Shown in pieces: positions 42,046 to 52,188 of a stretch of DNA of 64,000 bases. A program made the position numbers and the translations under genes. Origin of the DNA: Azotobacter vinelandii CA (lineage in GTDB: Bacteria; Pseudomonadota; Gammaproteobacteria; Pseudomonadales; Pseudomonadaceae); contig NC_021149.1 of NCBI RefSeq assembly GCF_000380335.1, positions 4,826,501-4,890,500 of the forward strand, read 5' to 3'. Each line of letters begins with the position of its first letter. Position 1 is the first letter of the stretch. The notes under the pieces are model-generated. The model saw only the letters and a list, made by a program, of their open reading frames with translations, made no database searches and had not been told where the DNA came from.

Positions 42046-43539
42046 TCACAGCTTGATCCAGGTGGCTTTCAGCTCGGTGTACTTGTCGAAGGCGTGCAGA
42101 GACTTGTCGCGGCCGTTGCCGGACTGCTTGAAGCCGCCGAACGGCGCGGTCATGTCGCCACCGTCGTACTGGTTGATCCACACGCTGCCGGCGCGCAGTG
42201 CCCGGGCGGTGCGGTGGGCCTTGGACAGGTCGCGGGTCCAGATCGCCGCGGCCAGGCCGTAGCTGGTGTCGTTGGCGATCTGCACGGCCTCCTCCGGGGT
42301 GTCGAAGACGATCACCGAAAGCACCGGGCCGAAGATTTCCTCGCGGGCGATCTTCATCGCATTGCTCACCCCGTCGAACACCGTCGGCTCGACGTAGGTG
42401 CCGCCGGTTTCCTCGAGGATGCGCCGGCCGCCGGCCAGCAGGCTGGCGCCCTCGCCCAGCCCGGCCTCGATGTAGCCGAGCACGGTGTCCAGTTGCTGGC
42501 GGTCCACCAGGGCGCCGACGTTGGTCGCCGGGTCCAGCGGGTGACCGGGCTGCCAGGTCTTCAGTGCCTCCAGCACCAGCGGCAGGAACGCCTCCTTGAT
42601 CGAGCGTTCGACCAAAAGGCGCGAACCGGCGGTGCACACCTCGCCCTGGTTGAAGGCGATCGCGCTCGCCGCGGCCTCAGCGGCGGCGGCAAGATCCGGC
42701 GCGTCGGCGAAGACGATGTTCGGGCTCTTGCCGCCGGCCTCCAGCCAGATGCGCTTCATGTTCGACTCGCCGGCGTAGACCATCAGTTGCTTGGCGACCC
42801 GGGTCGAACCGGTGAACACCAGGCAGTCGACGTCCATGTGCAGCGCCAGCGCCCTGCCCACGCTGTGGCCGTAGCCCGGCAGCACGTTGAGCACGCCGGG
42901 CGGAATACCCGCCTCGAACGCCAGTTGGGCGAGGCGGATGGCGGTCAGCGGCGACTTCTCCGAGGGCTTGAGAACCACCGAGTTGCCACTGGCCAGCGCC
43001 GGCCCGAGCTTCCAGCAGGCCATCAGCAGCGGGAAGTTCCACGGCACTATGGCCGCCACCACGCCGACCGGCTCGCGGGTGACCAGCCCCAGCTCGTCGT
43101 CGGGAGTCGCCGCCACCTCGCCGTAGAGCTTGTCGATCGCCTCGCCGCTCCAGCGCAGCGCACGGGCCGCGGCCGGCACGTCGATGCTCAGCGAATATTT
43201 GATCGGCTTGCCCATGTCCAGGGTTTCCAGCAGGGCCAGCTCCTCGCGGTGGATTTCCAGCAGCTCGGCCAGGCGGATCATCACCGCCTTGCGCTTGGCC
43301 GGCGCCAGGCGCGACCAGCGGCCGCTCTCGAAGCTGCGCCGCGCCGCCGCCACCGCCAGGTCGGCATCGGCCGCCGCGCAACTGGCCACCTGCGCCAGCA
43401 GGCGTCCGTCGATCGGACTCAGGCAATCGAAGGTCGCGCCATCGGCGGCCGGCAGGTATTGGCCATCGACGAAGGCGCGGCCCTCGATGATCAGGCTGCG
43501 GGCACGTTCTTCCCAGTCGTTGCGCGTCGGTGTGGTCAT
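42046..43539 (-). CDS. kauB: NAD(P)-dependent aldehyde dehydrogenase (PauC/KauB type)
   Basis: A 497-residue ALDH with IVPWNFPLLMACWKLGPALA (about 160), FTGSTRVAKQLM, the catalytic Glu in WLEAGGKSPNIVFAD (about 260) and the nucleophile Cys in FNQGEVCTAGSRLLVE (about 300). This matches the broad aminoaldehyde dehydrogenase of the pau/kau polyamine and ketoarginine pathway in P. aeruginosa, found in the same locus. The transaminase gene that lies beyond it in P. aeruginosa is absent; rpmG comes next. Confidence 0.93.
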   Translation of the reverse strand: MTTPTRNDWEERARSLIIEGRAFVDGQYLPAADGATFDCLSPIDGRLLAQVASCAAADADLAVAAARRSFESGRWSRLAPAKRKAVMIRLAELLEIHREELALLETLDMGKPIKYSLSIDVPAAARALRWSGEAIDKLYGEVAATPDDELGLVTREPVGVVAAIVPWNFPLLMACWKLGPALASGNSVVLKPSEKSPLTAIRLAQLAFEAGIPPGVLNVLPGYGHSVGRALALHMDVDCLVFTGSTRVAKQLMVYAGESNMKRIWLEAGGKSPNIVFADAPDLAAAAEAAASAIAFNQGEVCTAGSRLLVERSIKEAFLPLVLEALKTWQPGHPLDPATNVGALVDRQQLDTVLGYIEAGLGEGASLLAGGRRILEETGGTYVEPTVFDGVSNAMKIAREEIFGPVLSVIVFDTPEEAVQIANDTSYGLAAAIWTRDLSKAHRTARALRAGSVWINQYDGGDMTAPFGGFKQSGNGRDKSLHAFDKYTELKATWIKL

Positions 43540-43622
43540 GGGGACATCCTCTCGTCACTGGAGCGATCGGAACACCCTACCCCCCGCCCCCGGGGCTTTC
43601 AATACGGGCACGGACGCGGACC

Positions 43623-43662
43623 CCGAAAACGCAGAAGCCCGCCAAAAGGCGGGCTTCTGCGT
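43623..43662 (-). terminator. Strong Rho-independent terminator after rpmBG
   Basis: A perfect 15-bp stem (43629-43643 and 43648-43662) with an AAAA loop, and on the minus strand a T-run (TTTTC) directly after it. It lies 16 bp past the rpmG stop and upstream of the aldehyde dehydrogenase start, insulating the two units. Confidence 0.9.
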
Positions 43663-43678
43663 CAGGCAGCCGGACCGA

Positions 43679-43834
43679 TCACTTGATCTTGGCTTCCTTG
43701 TAGATCACATGCTTGCGCACAACGGGATCGTATTTCTTGATCTCGATCTTGTCGGGGGTGGTGCGCTTGTTCTTGTCGGTGGTGTAGAAGTGGCCGGTAC
43801 CGGCGCTGGACACCAGACGGATCAGTTCACGCAT
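43679..43834 (-). CDS. rpmG: 50S ribosomal protein L33
   Basis: A 51-residue protein: [51 protein letters not shown]. This is L33, Cys-free type. It lies 10 bp downstream of rpmB as the second gene of rpmB-rpmG. It is too short for most ORF cut-offs but unmistakable. Confidence 0.97.
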   Translation of the reverse strand: MRELIRLVSSAGTGHFYTTDKNKRTTPDKIEIKKYDPVVRKHVIYKEAKIK

Positions 43835-43844
43835 GATTCTCTCC

Positions 43845-44081
43845 TCAAACCTTTTCGCCGCGAGCGCGCAGCTCGGCCAGCACTACGTCGATACCGCGCT
43901 TGTCGATGATGCGCATGCCCTTGGCGGAAACGCGCAGACGCACGAAACGCTTCTCGGACTCGACCCAGAAGCGGTGATGCTGCAGGTTCGGCAGGAAACG
44001 ACGACGGGTTTTGTTGTTCGCGTGGGAAATGTTGTTCCCGGTAACCGGACCCTTACCGGTCACTTGACAGACTCTCGACAT
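43845..44081 (-). CDS. rpmB: 50S ribosomal protein L28
   Basis: A 78-residue protein: [40 protein letters not shown], then [17 protein letters not shown]. Standard L28, Cys-poor type. First gene of the rpmB-rpmG operon; the candidate promoter is upstream at 44261-44289. Confidence 0.98.
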   Translation of the reverse strand: MSRVCQVTGKGPVTGNNISHANNKTRRRFLPNLQHHRFWVESEKRFVRLRVSAKGMRIIDKRGIDVVLAELRARGEKV

Positions 44082-44408
44082 GCCTCAGCCCTCAAAAACC
44101 ACATGCCCAACCCGGCATGGGTTGGCCGCTTATCTTTCAGTCATTCGGCGCCTTGCGGTCCGCACGAAAGGCTCCGCACGCCCGCTGCACCACGATTCAT
44201 CGGGGTCTGACCGGCTGTCGCTGGCAATGCAGGAAGCGGGCCCCTAGAAAAGAGCGCTGCTTTATATCAGAAAGCCCCCCATGGAGCAAGAATCGCCCGG
44301 TCCCGCGCGGACTGCCGCGGCCTCCTCGCATTGCTCCCCCCTGCCGCTTGGTCTAGGGTAGGTTCTTTCGTCGGAAGGCCCGTCCTTCAGCCATCGCAGG
44401 AGCCCCGC
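44082..44408. other. 327-bp divergent intergenic region rpmB / peptide-binding protein
   Basis: No gene is seen here. It carries a candidate sigma-70 promoter for rpmBG (listed separately) and must hold the promoter of the plus-strand binding-protein gene, for which I see no clear boxes. Confidence 0.6.
44261..44289 (-). promoter_or_regulatory. rpmB: Candidate sigma-70 promoter of rpmB-rpmG
   Basis: On the minus strand, TTGCTC (44289-44284), 17-base spacer and TATAAA (44266-44261). The -10 box matches in 5 of 6, the -35 in 3 of 6, and the spacing is ideal. It predicts a leader of about 170 nt. Confidence 0.5.
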
Positions 44409-45986
44409 ATGCGCCTCGCCCTTCTCCCCCTGCTGTTCGCCCCGTTGCTGGCCCAGGGCGCCAGCCTCGTCGTCTGCACCGAGGCCAGCCCCGAGGGGTT
44501 CGATGTGGTGCGCTACAACTCGTTGACCACCACCAATGCCTCCGCCGACGTGCTGATGGACCGCCTGGTCGAATTCGATCCGCAGAGCGGCCAGTTGCAG
44601 CCCGGCCTGGCAAGGAGCTGGCAAGTCTCCACGGATGGCCTGGTCTACGACTTCCGGCTGCGCGAGGGCGTGGCCTTCCATCACACGCCCTGGTTCAGCC
44701 CGAGCCGGACCTTGAATGCCGAGGACGTGCTGTTCAGCTTCCAGCGCATGCTCGACCCCGGCCACCCCTGGCACCGAAGCGCACCGAGCGGCTATCCGCA
44801 CGCCCAGTCGATGCAGCTCGGCGAACTGATCCGCAAGGTCGAAGCCGTCGATCCGCTGCACGTGCGCTTCACCCTCGCCCGTCCCGACGCCACTTTCCTC
44901 GCCACCCTGAGCATGGGCTTCGCCTCCATCTACTCGGCCGAGTACGCCGCCCGGCTGCTGGCCGCCGGTACGCCGGAGAAACTCGACAGCCAGCCGGTCG
45001 GCACCGGTCCCTTCGTTCTCAAGCGTTATCAGAAGGACGCGCTGGTGCGCTATCTGGCCAACCCCGACTACTTCGCCGGAAAGCCCGCGGTCGACGGGCT
45101 GGTACTGGCCATTACGCCGGATGCAAATGTGCGCCTGCAGCGCCTGCGCCGCGGCGAATGCCAGATCGCCCTGTCGCCCAAACCGCAGGACGTGCGCGCG
45201 GCGCAGGACGATCCGAGTCTCGCGGTGGCCGCCACGCCGGCTTTCATGACCGCCTTCGTCGCCCTCAACAGCCAGCACCCGCCACTGGACAGACCCGCGG
45301 TGCGCCAGGCGATCAACCTCGCCTTCGACAGGACCAGCTACCTGAAAGCGGTGTTCGAAAACAGCGCGCAGCCGGCCGAAGGGCCTTATCCGCCTACCAC
45401 CCGGAGCCATGCCACCGACCTGCCGGGCTATCCCCACGACCCGGCCAAGGCCCGCGAGTTGCTGGCCGGCGTCGGGCTGGCGGAGGGCTTCAAGACCACT
45501 ATCTGGACACGCCCGGGCGGCAGCCTGCTCAACCCCAATCCCACGCTCGGCGCCCAGTTGCTGCAGGCCGACCTCGCCCAGGTCGGCATCCAGGCGGAGA
45601 TCCGGGTGATCGAGTGGGGCGAGTTGATACGCCGCGCCAAGGCTGGCGAACACGATCTGCTGTTCATGGGCTGGGCCGGCGACAACGGCGATCCGGACAA
45701 CTTTCTCACCCCGCAGTTCGCCTGCGCCTCGGTCGAGTCGGGACTCAACTTCGCTCGCTACTGCGACCCGAAACTGGACCGACTGATCGCCGAAGGCAAG
45801 CGCAGCAGCGACCAGGCGGAACGCACCCGGCTATACGAGGAAGCGCAGAAGCTGATCCACGAACAGGCGCTCTGGGTGCCGCTGGCCCACCCCACCGCCG
45901 CCGTACTGCTGCGCAAGGGTGTCGAGGGCTACAGGGCCAACCCGTTCGGGCGCCAGGATTTCGGCAAGGTACGACTGGATCGCTGA
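44409..45986 (+). CDS. Extracellular solute-binding protein, peptide/nickel type (SBP family 5)
   Basis: A 525-residue periplasmic protein. The signal peptide (1-18) ends AQG-ASLV. The DppA/OppA signatures are LVVCTEASPEGFDVVRYNSL, VEFDPQSGQLQPGLARSWQV and FRLREGVAFHHTPWFSP. It binds di- or oligopeptides (or possibly haem, as some DppA proteins do) for an ABC transporter. No permease or ATPase gene follows; rpoH is next on the opposite strand, so its partner must be elsewhere. GCAGGAG precedes the ATG. Confidence 0.93.
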   Translation: MRLALLPLLFAPLLAQGASLVVCTEASPEGFDVVRYNSLTTTNASADVLMDRLVEFDPQSGQLQPGLARSWQVSTDGLVYDFRLREGVAFHHTPWFSPSRTLNAEDVLFSFQRMLDPGHPWHRSAPSGYPHAQSMQLGELIRKVEAVDPLHVRFTLARPDATFLATLSMGFASIYSAEYAARLLAAGTPEKLDSQPVGTGPFVLKRYQKDALVRYLANPDYFAGKPAVDGLVLAITPDANVRLQRLRRGECQIALSPKPQDVRAAQDDPSLAVAATPAFMTAFVALNSQHPPLDRPAVRQAINLAFDRTSYLKAVFENSAQPAEGPYPPTTRSHATDLPGYPHDPAKARELLAGVGLAEGFKTTIWTRPGGSLLNPNPTLGAQLLQADLAQVGIQAEIRVIEWGELIRRAKAGEHDLLFMGWAGDNGDPDNFLTPQFACASVESGLNFARYCDPKLDRLIAEGKRSSDQAERTRLYEEAQKLIHEQALWVPLAHPTAAVLLRKGVEGYRANPFGRQDFGKVRLDR

Positions 45987-46008
45987 GAGAAAGGGAGAAA
46001 TCCGCGAA

Positions 46009-46029
46009 GACGGCAGCAGCGCTGCCGTC
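46009..46029. terminator. Possible hairpin between the binding-protein gene and rpoH
   Basis: GACGGCAG (46009-46016), loop CAGCG, CTGCCGTC (46022-46029): a perfect 8-bp stem between two convergent genes. No T-run follows, so termination is inferred from position only. Confidence 0.4.
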
Positions 46030-46068
46030 CGTGAGTATGCTGCGCGGTTATCCCTACGGGAAAGGAGG

Positions 46069-46923
<855 letters not shown>

Positions 46924-47027
46924 GCGAATCCTCCGACTCACTGGGGAATTGGCAGTGTAGCATCAGGATATTCGACTGCAAGCCATCGCAAAAGCTCCGC
47001 GGCGGAGCACGCGAGCCGCCCGGCGGC

Positions 47028-48035
47028 TCAGCGCGGCGCCAGTTCGCTCAGGTGCCGTGCCACCGCCAGCCAGGCGCCGACATAGCCGAGCAGGACAGCC
47101 CCCAGCAGCAGCGACAAGCCATCCTCCAGCGGCACTCCGCCAAGGGCGAAATCGCTGCTGTAGAGCCCGGCCAGTTGCAGCACCGCCGCATTCAGCCAGT
47201 CGAGTCCGTAGGCCAGCACCAGCCAGGCCAACAGCCCGGCGCCACAGCCGTACAGCGTGCCCATGTAGAGAAAGGGCCGGCGCACGTAGCCGTCGGTGCC
47301 ACCGACCAGCTTGATCACCTCGATCTCGCTGCGGCGGTTCTCGATGTGCAGGCGGATGGTGTTGCCGATCACCAGCAGAAGGGCCAGCACCAGCAGCAGG
47401 GTGAGGCCGAAGACGAAACGTTCGCCGAGCGCGAGGATCGCGCCGAGACGCTCGACCCAGAGCAGGTCGAGCTGCGCCAGTTGCACGCCGGAAAGATCCG
47501 CCAGGTACTCGCGCAGGGTTTCCAGACCGGCCTTGTCGATCTGCCGGGGCGTGACCAGGATCACCCCGGGCAGCGGGTTTTCCGGCAGTCCCCGCAGCGC
47601 CTCGCCAAGCCCCGACTGGCGCTGGAACTCCTCCAGCCCCTGCTCGCGGCCGATCCACTCGGCCTCGGCCACCTCCGGCAGTTCGGCGATTCTCGCCCGC
47701 AGACGCTCGCCCGCCGCATCGTCCACATCCATCTGCATGTACAGCGAGATCTGCGCGGCGCGCTGCCAGGAGCCGCCGAGCCGCTCGATGTCGCCGAGCA
47801 GCAGCGACAGCCCCATGGGCAGACTGAGGGCGACGGCCATCGCCAGACAGGTGAGGAAGCTGCCCAGGGGCTGCCGGGCGAGCCGGCGCAGGCTGTCGAG
47901 CAGGCTGGCGCGGTGGCTGTCCAGCCAGGCCAGCAGCAGCGTGGAGAAGTCCGGCTCGGTGCTCTTCGGCGCCTGCCTGGGCAGGGCGCCGACCCGTTCG
48001 GAAGGCCGTGGCTCGGGCATGTTGGAGTCGCTCAT
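47028..48035 (-). CDS. ftsX: Cell division protein FtsX
   Basis: A 335-residue membrane protein with a cytoplasmic N-terminus, a first helix (about 66-88), a large periplasmic domain (about 90-210) and three C-terminal helices. Motifs include LFVWVERLGAI-like DLLWVERLGAILALGERF, TIRLHIENRRSEIEVIKLVG (coupling helix) and TDGYVRRPFLYMGTLYG. FtsX with FtsE forms the ABC-like complex that activates periplasmic amidases through EnvC. It overlaps the ftsE stop by one base. Confidence 0.96.
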   Translation of the reverse strand: MSDSNMPEPRPSERVGALPRQAPKSTEPDFSTLLLAWLDSHRASLLDSLRRLARQPLGSFLTCLAMAVALSLPMGLSLLLGDIERLGGSWQRAAQISLYMQMDVDDAAGERLRARIAELPEVAEAEWIGREQGLEEFQRQSGLGEALRGLPENPLPGVILVTPRQIDKAGLETLREYLADLSGVQLAQLDLLWVERLGAILALGERFVFGLTLLLVLALLLVIGNTIRLHIENRRSEIEVIKLVGGTDGYVRRPFLYMGTLYGCGAGLLAWLVLAYGLDWLNAAVLQLAGLYSSDFALGGVPLEDGLSLLLGAVLLGYVGAWLAVARHLSELAPR

Positions 48036-48703
48036 CAGGCGGCCTCCCCATCGGCGATCAGGCGCCCGCGCTGCAGGGTGAGCAGACGGTGGCGCATGCG
48101 TGCGATCAGCGCCAGGTCGTGGCTGGCGATCAGCACCGTGGTGCCGAGACGGTTGATATCCTCGAACACCTTCATGATTTCCGCGGCCAGGCGCGGGTCG
48201 AGGTTGCCGGTCGGCTCGTCGGCCAGCAGCAGGGCCGGCTGGTGGACCACCGCGCGGGCGATGCCGACCCGCTGCTGCTGGCCGGTGGAAAGGTCGGACG
48301 GAAATTGCTCGGCCTTGTCCTGCAGACTGACCCGCTCCAGGGCGAGCAGGGTGCGCCGGGCGATCTCGTCCTTGCGCAGGCCGAGAATCTTCAGCGGCAG
48401 GGCGACGTTGTCGAACACGCTGCGATCGAACAGCAATTGATGGTTCTGGAACACCACGCCGATCTGCCGGCGCAGGAAGGGAATCTGCGCGGTGCTGATG
48501 CCCGCCAGATCCTGTCCGGCCAGCAGCAGTTGGCCACTGGTCGGGCGCTCCATGGCCAGCAGCAGGCGCAGCAAGGTGCTCTTGCCGGCGCCGGAATGGC
48601 CGGTGACGAAAAGGAACTCGCCATGCCGCACGTGGAAGCTCAGTTCGTGCAGGCCGACATGGCCGTTGGGATAGCGCTTGCCGACCTGTTCGAAGCGGAT
48701 CAT
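48035..48703 (-). CDS. ftsE: Cell division ATP-binding protein FtsE
   Basis: A 222-residue ABC ATPase. Walker A GHSGAGKSTLLRLLL (about 37), signature LSTGQQQRVGIARAVV (about 136), Walker B ALLLADEPTGNLD (about 160) and the switch His in IASHDLALI. It starts [18 protein letters not shown] and overlaps the ftsY stop (ATGA). Partner of FtsX. Confidence 0.97.
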   Translation of the reverse strand: MIRFEQVGKRYPNGHVGLHELSFHVRHGEFLFVTGHSGAGKSTLLRLLLAMERPTSGQLLLAGQDLAGISTAQIPFLRRQIGVVFQNHQLLFDRSVFDNVALPLKILGLRKDEIARRTLLALERVSLQDKAEQFPSDLSTGQQQRVGIARAVVHQPALLLADEPTGNLDPRLAAEIMKVFEDINRLGTTVLIASHDLALIARMRHRLLTLQRGRLIADGEAA

Positions 48704-50055
48704 TGCGCCGGCTTCTCCGCGAACAGCGCGCGGACGAACTCCTCGGCAGCGAAGTCGCGCAGATCGTCGACGCCCTCGCCGACCCCGATGTAGCGGATCG
48801 GCAGGCCGAACTGCCTGGCCAGGGCGAAGATCACCCCGCCCTTGGCGGTGCCGTCCAGCTTGGTCAGCGCGAGGCCGGTGATCTCCACCGCCTGGTTGAA
48901 CTGCTTCGTCTGGTTGATGGCGTTCTGCCCGGTACCGGCATCCAGCACCAGCAGCACTTCGTGGGGCGCCGCCTCGTCCAGCTTGCCGAGCACCCGGCGG
49001 ACCTTCTTCAACTCCTCCATGAGATTGTCCTTGGTGTGCAGGCGGCCGGCGGTGTCGGCGATCAGCACATCCATGCCGCGCGCCTTGGCGGCCTGCAGGG
49101 CGTCGAAGATCACCGAAGCGGAATCCGCGCCGGTGTGCTGGGCGATCACTGGAATCCGGTTGCGTTCGCCCCATATCTGCAACTGCTCGACGGCGGCGGC
49201 GCGGAAGGTGTCGCCGGCGGCGAGCATGACCTTTCTGCCCTCCTGCTGCAGGCGCGCGGCCAGCTTGCCGATGGTGGTGGTCTTGCCGACGCCGTTGACG
49301 CCGACCACCAGGATCACATAGGGCCGCTGTTCGGATTCGAGTACCAGCGGCTGCTCGACCGGCCTGAGCAGCGCGGCCAGTTCCTCTTGCAGGGCACGGT
49401 ACAGCGCTTCGCTGTCGGCCAGCTCCTTGCGCGCCACCCGTTGGGTCAGACTCTGGATGATCGCGGTGGTCGCCTCGACGCCGACGTCGGCGAGCAACAG
49501 GCGGGTCTCCAGCTCTTCCAGCAGTTCGTCGTCGATCGCCTTCTCGCCGAGGAACAGACTGGCCATGCCCTCGCCGAGGGTCGAGCCGGTCTTGGCCAGC
49601 CCCTGGCGGAGACGGGCGAAGAAGCCGGACTTGTTCGGCCGCGGCGCGGGCTGGGCAAGCGGAACCGACGTCTCGGCCTCGACGGGCCGCTCCGGCTCGG
49701 GCGTCGGCGCGCCGTGGGCGGCGCCGCGCCAGCGGCTAGAGAAGACCGCCTCCTCCTCGGCCTCGGCGATGGCCGCTTCAGCCGCTGGCGGCGGCGCGGA
49801 CGGCACATCGGTCGACTCCACCACAGCGTCCAGGGGGAACGCCTCGACGGTCGCCGGCGGTGCTTCGGTGACAGGCGGCTGCGGCTCGACCGCCTCCGGG
49901 GTCTCGACGGCCCGCGGCGGTTCGCTGCCGAGCGCGGGGACCTCTGCCTCGGGAGCGGGCGCCGGTGTGGCCTGCTCCTTCTTGCGGAACCAGCCGAACA
50001 GGCCTTTCTTCTCTCCGGCCTCGGCCGGCTTCTTGTCGTCGTTTGAACCAAACAT
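48700..50055 (-). CDS. ftsY: Signal recognition particle receptor FtsY
   Basis: A 451-residue GTPase. The acidic, Pro/Glu-rich N-terminal A domain (about 1-150) contacts membrane and SecYEG. The NG domain has G1 [55 protein letters not shown]4 [10 protein letters not shown] and the C-terminal [20 protein letters not shown]. It docks SRP-ribosome complexes. First gene of ftsY-ftsE-ftsX. Confidence 0.97.
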   Translation of the reverse strand: MFGSNDDKKPAEAGEKKGLFGWFRKKEQATPAPAPEAEVPALGSEPPRAVETPEAVEPQPPVTEAPPATVEAFPLDAVVESTDVPSAPPPAAEAAIAEAEEEAVFSSRWRGAAHGAPTPEPERPVEAETSVPLAQPAPRPNKSGFFARLRQGLAKTGSTLGEGMASLFLGEKAIDDELLEELETRLLLADVGVEATTAIIQSLTQRVARKELADSEALYRALQEELAALLRPVEQPLVLESEQRPYVILVVGVNGVGKTTTIGKLAARLQQEGRKVMLAAGDTFRAAAVEQLQIWGERNRIPVIAQHTGADSASVIFDALQAAKARGMDVLIADTAGRLHTKDNLMEELKKVRRVLGKLDEAAPHEVLLVLDAGTGQNAINQTKQFNQAVEITGLALTKLDGTAKGGVIFALARQFGLPIRYIGVGEGVDDLRDFAAEEFVRALFAEKPAQ

Positions 50056-50326
50056 GCAGACGGCTTTCTCACGGGGACGATGAAACCGGCGGGCTCGGCC
50101 GCCGGCGAAGTCGGGCAGGGACGGGCCATCGGTCCATCCCTCCAGGAACCGTGCGTGCGACTTTCATCGCACAGGGCCCAAGCCTACCTGAAACCAGGAG
50201 GCGGCCGGCGACGCACGGAAAGGGAACTGCAAGCAGCCTGGCGATTATCTTAAGTCGCCATGGAACAGTTCTACCATTCTTTTCTGGCCGAGGCCCCGCG
50301 CCTGGACCCCAGGGTCTGCGCGCGCC

Positions 50327-50842
50327 TTACCCGCGCTCCCACAGTTCGAAGGCATACCCTGGCGCCTGCGCCGTGGCCGGATGTTCCTCGCGGGAAACGA
50401 GGCGCCAGTCGGCGGGATTCCACGCGGGAAAGAAGGCATCGCCCTGCGGGGCGAGGTCGACGCGGGTCAGATAAAGGCGTTCGGCCCGCGGCAGGCTTTC
50501 GACATAAAGCTGCGCGCCGCCGATCAGCATCAACTCGCCGGCGCCCTGCTCCCGGGCCCAGGTATCGGCGCGGGTCAGGGCGGCATCGAGCGAGGCGAAG
50601 GTTTCGGCGCCTTCCAGAACGAGGCCGGGCTGGCGGCTGACCACCAGGTTGAGCCGGCCGGGCAACGGACGGCCGAGGGAGTCCCAGGTCTTGCGGCCCA
50701 TGATGACCGGCTTGCCGAGGGTGGAAGCCTTGAAGTGCCTGAGGTCCGCCGGCAGGTGCCAGGGCAGGCGGTTGTCGCGACCGATCGCACCATTGGCGGC
50801 GACGGCGGCGATCAGGGCGAGAGGGAGCCGGGATTCGTTCAT
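50327..50842 (-). CDS. folA: Dihydrofolate reductase
   Basis: A 171-residue DHFR. IAAVAANGAIGRDNRLPWHL carries the NADPH and substrate loop, DLRHFKASTLGKPVIMGRKTW the classic motif, and ELMLIGGAQLYVESLP the glycine-rich cofactor site. It reduces dihydrofolate for thymidylate and purine synthesis. thyA lies about 7 kb away on the same strand. Its upstream neighbour in P. aeruginosa-like order is absent; ftsY is 271 bp downstream. Confidence 0.97.
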   Translation of the reverse strand: MNESRLPLALIAAVAANGAIGRDNRLPWHLPADLRHFKASTLGKPVIMGRKTWDSLGRPLPGRLNLVVSRQPGLVLEGAETFASLDAALTRADTWAREQGAGELMLIGGAQLYVESLPRAERLYLTRVDLAPQGDAFFPAWNPADWRLVSREEHPATAQAPGYAFELWERG

Positions 50843-50972
50843 GGCGACGAGGATAGCAGAGCCCGGCTTCGCCCGCCGTCACGCAATCGCCATCGGAACG
50901 TTATCCGCTCATCGCCGAAGCGTCATCCGGCTCCGGCAGGCTGGGCGCTTCATGTCCCAAGGAGAGGAACCC

Positions 50973-52085
50973 ATGCCCCGCCCGCAGTCCCCACGTCCCG
51001 GCCAGTCCCTGGCCGCCGCCGCCCTGCTGCTGCCCCTGCTCGCCTGCGCCGCCCCGGAACCGCCGGCAGCGGCGCATCCCCGGGCCGAAGAGCCCAGTCC
51101 GCTGGTCATCGCCCACCGCGGCGCCAGCGGCTACGTGCCGGAGCACACCCTGGCCGCCTACGCGCTGGCGGTATTGCAGGGCGCCGACTACGTCGAACCG
51201 GATCTGGTGATGACCCGGGACGGCCAACTGGTCGCTCGCCACGACAATCAGTTGGACCTAACCACCGATGTCGCCGCGCGTCCCGAATTCGCCGACCGCC
51301 GGCGCACCAGGAATGTCGACGGCGTCGAGCTGACCGGCTGGTTCAGCGAGGACTTCAGTCTGGCGGAGATCAAGACCCTGCGCGCCATCGAGCGCATCCC
51401 GGCGATCCGCCCCGGCAACGCCCGCCTGGACAAGTCCCTCGAAGTGCCCACCCTGCAGGAAATCATCGACCTGGTGAAGAGCCTGGAGAAGAGCCAGGGA
51501 CGACGCATCGGCCTGTACCTGGAAACCAAGCACCCCACCCACTTCCAGCACCTCGGCCTGGCCATGGAGGAGCCACTGCTGGAAATCCTCCGCCGCAACG
51601 GCTACCACGGCCGCCATGCTTCGGTGTACATCCAGTCCTTCGAGGTGGAGAACCTCAAGACCCTGCGCCGGCTGAGCCCGCTGCGCCTGGTCCAGTTGTT
51701 CGGCTCCGGCCAGCCCTACGACCAGACGGTGATCGGCAGCGCCCTGACCTACGAGCAGATGGCTACCCCTGCCGGGCTGCAGGCCATCGCCGCCTACGCC
51801 GACGGCGTCGGCCCGGACAAGGGCTATGTGATCCCGCGCGACGCCAACGGCAACCTCGGCAGCCCCACCGACTTCGTGCCCAATGCCCATGCCGCCGGCC
51901 TCAAGGTGCATCCCTACACCTTCCGCGCGGAGAACAATTTCCTGCCGCTCGAGTTGCGCAGCAGCGCCAACCCCGCCGAACACGGCGATCTCGAAGCGGA
52001 AATCCATGCCTTCCTCGACGCCGGCGTCGACGGCCTGTTCAGCGACAATCCGGACATCGCCCTGCGCCTGCGCGCGCAACCGTAA
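50973..52085 (+). CDS. glpQ: Glycerophosphodiester phosphodiesterase (periplasmic, GlpQ type)
   Basis: A 370-residue exported GDPD. The N-terminus is a signal sequence with a possible lipobox LLAC. The catalytic core has VIAHRGASGYVPEHTLAAYA (catalytic His), GADYVEPDLVMTRDGQLVARHD (metal Glu/Asp and second His), and LYLETKHPTHFQHL. C-terminal GVDGLFSDNPDIAL is the TIM-barrel end. It hydrolyses deacylated phospholipids to glycerol-3-phosphate. The ATG at 50973 has GGAGAGG upstream; a nearby ATG seven codons earlier has no ribosome site. Confidence 0.95.
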   Translation: MPRPQSPRPGQSLAAAALLLPLLACAAPEPPAAAHPRAEEPSPLVIAHRGASGYVPEHTLAAYALAVLQGADYVEPDLVMTRDGQLVARHDNQLDLTTDVAARPEFADRRRTRNVDGVELTGWFSEDFSLAEIKTLRAIERIPAIRPGNARLDKSLEVPTLQEIIDLVKSLEKSQGRRIGLYLETKHPTHFQHLGLAMEEPLLEILRRNGYHGRHASVYIQSFEVENLKTLRRLSPLRLVQLFGSGQPYDQTVIGSALTYEQMATPAGLQAIAAYADGVGPDKGYVIPRDANGNLGSPTDFVPNAHAAGLKVHPYTFRAENNFLPLELRSSANPAEHGDLEAEIHAFLDAGVDGLFSDNPDIALRLRAQP

Positions 52086-52095
52086 GCGCCCTGCC

Positions 52096-52114
52096 GGGCG
52101 CGCCAGGCGCGCCC
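52096..52114. terminator. Hairpin after glpQ
   Basis: GGGCGCGC (52096-52103), loop CAG, GCGCGCCC (52107-52114): perfect 8-bp stem 11 bp past the glpQ stop. No T-run. Probable transcript end or stabiliser. Confidence 0.4.
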
Positions 52115-52188
52115 GCATCGACTTACCCGCGGCCGAGCCTGAACGGTTATCCTCATGGGCAGGAACCGAATCGCCCTCGAGAGACCGT

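Noticed and set aside
44082-44408. A search for tRNA or riboswitch structures in this and other long gaps
   Set aside because: No cloverleaf, T-box or known riboswitch signature could be seen by eye; the gap content fits promoters only.
50260-50640. 126-codon plus-strand frame starting MEQFYHSFLAEAPRLDPR upstream of folA
   Set aside because: It overlaps the 3' end of folA on the other strand, has no family match, and turns Arg/Gly-rich; I could not show it is a real gene or a remnant.
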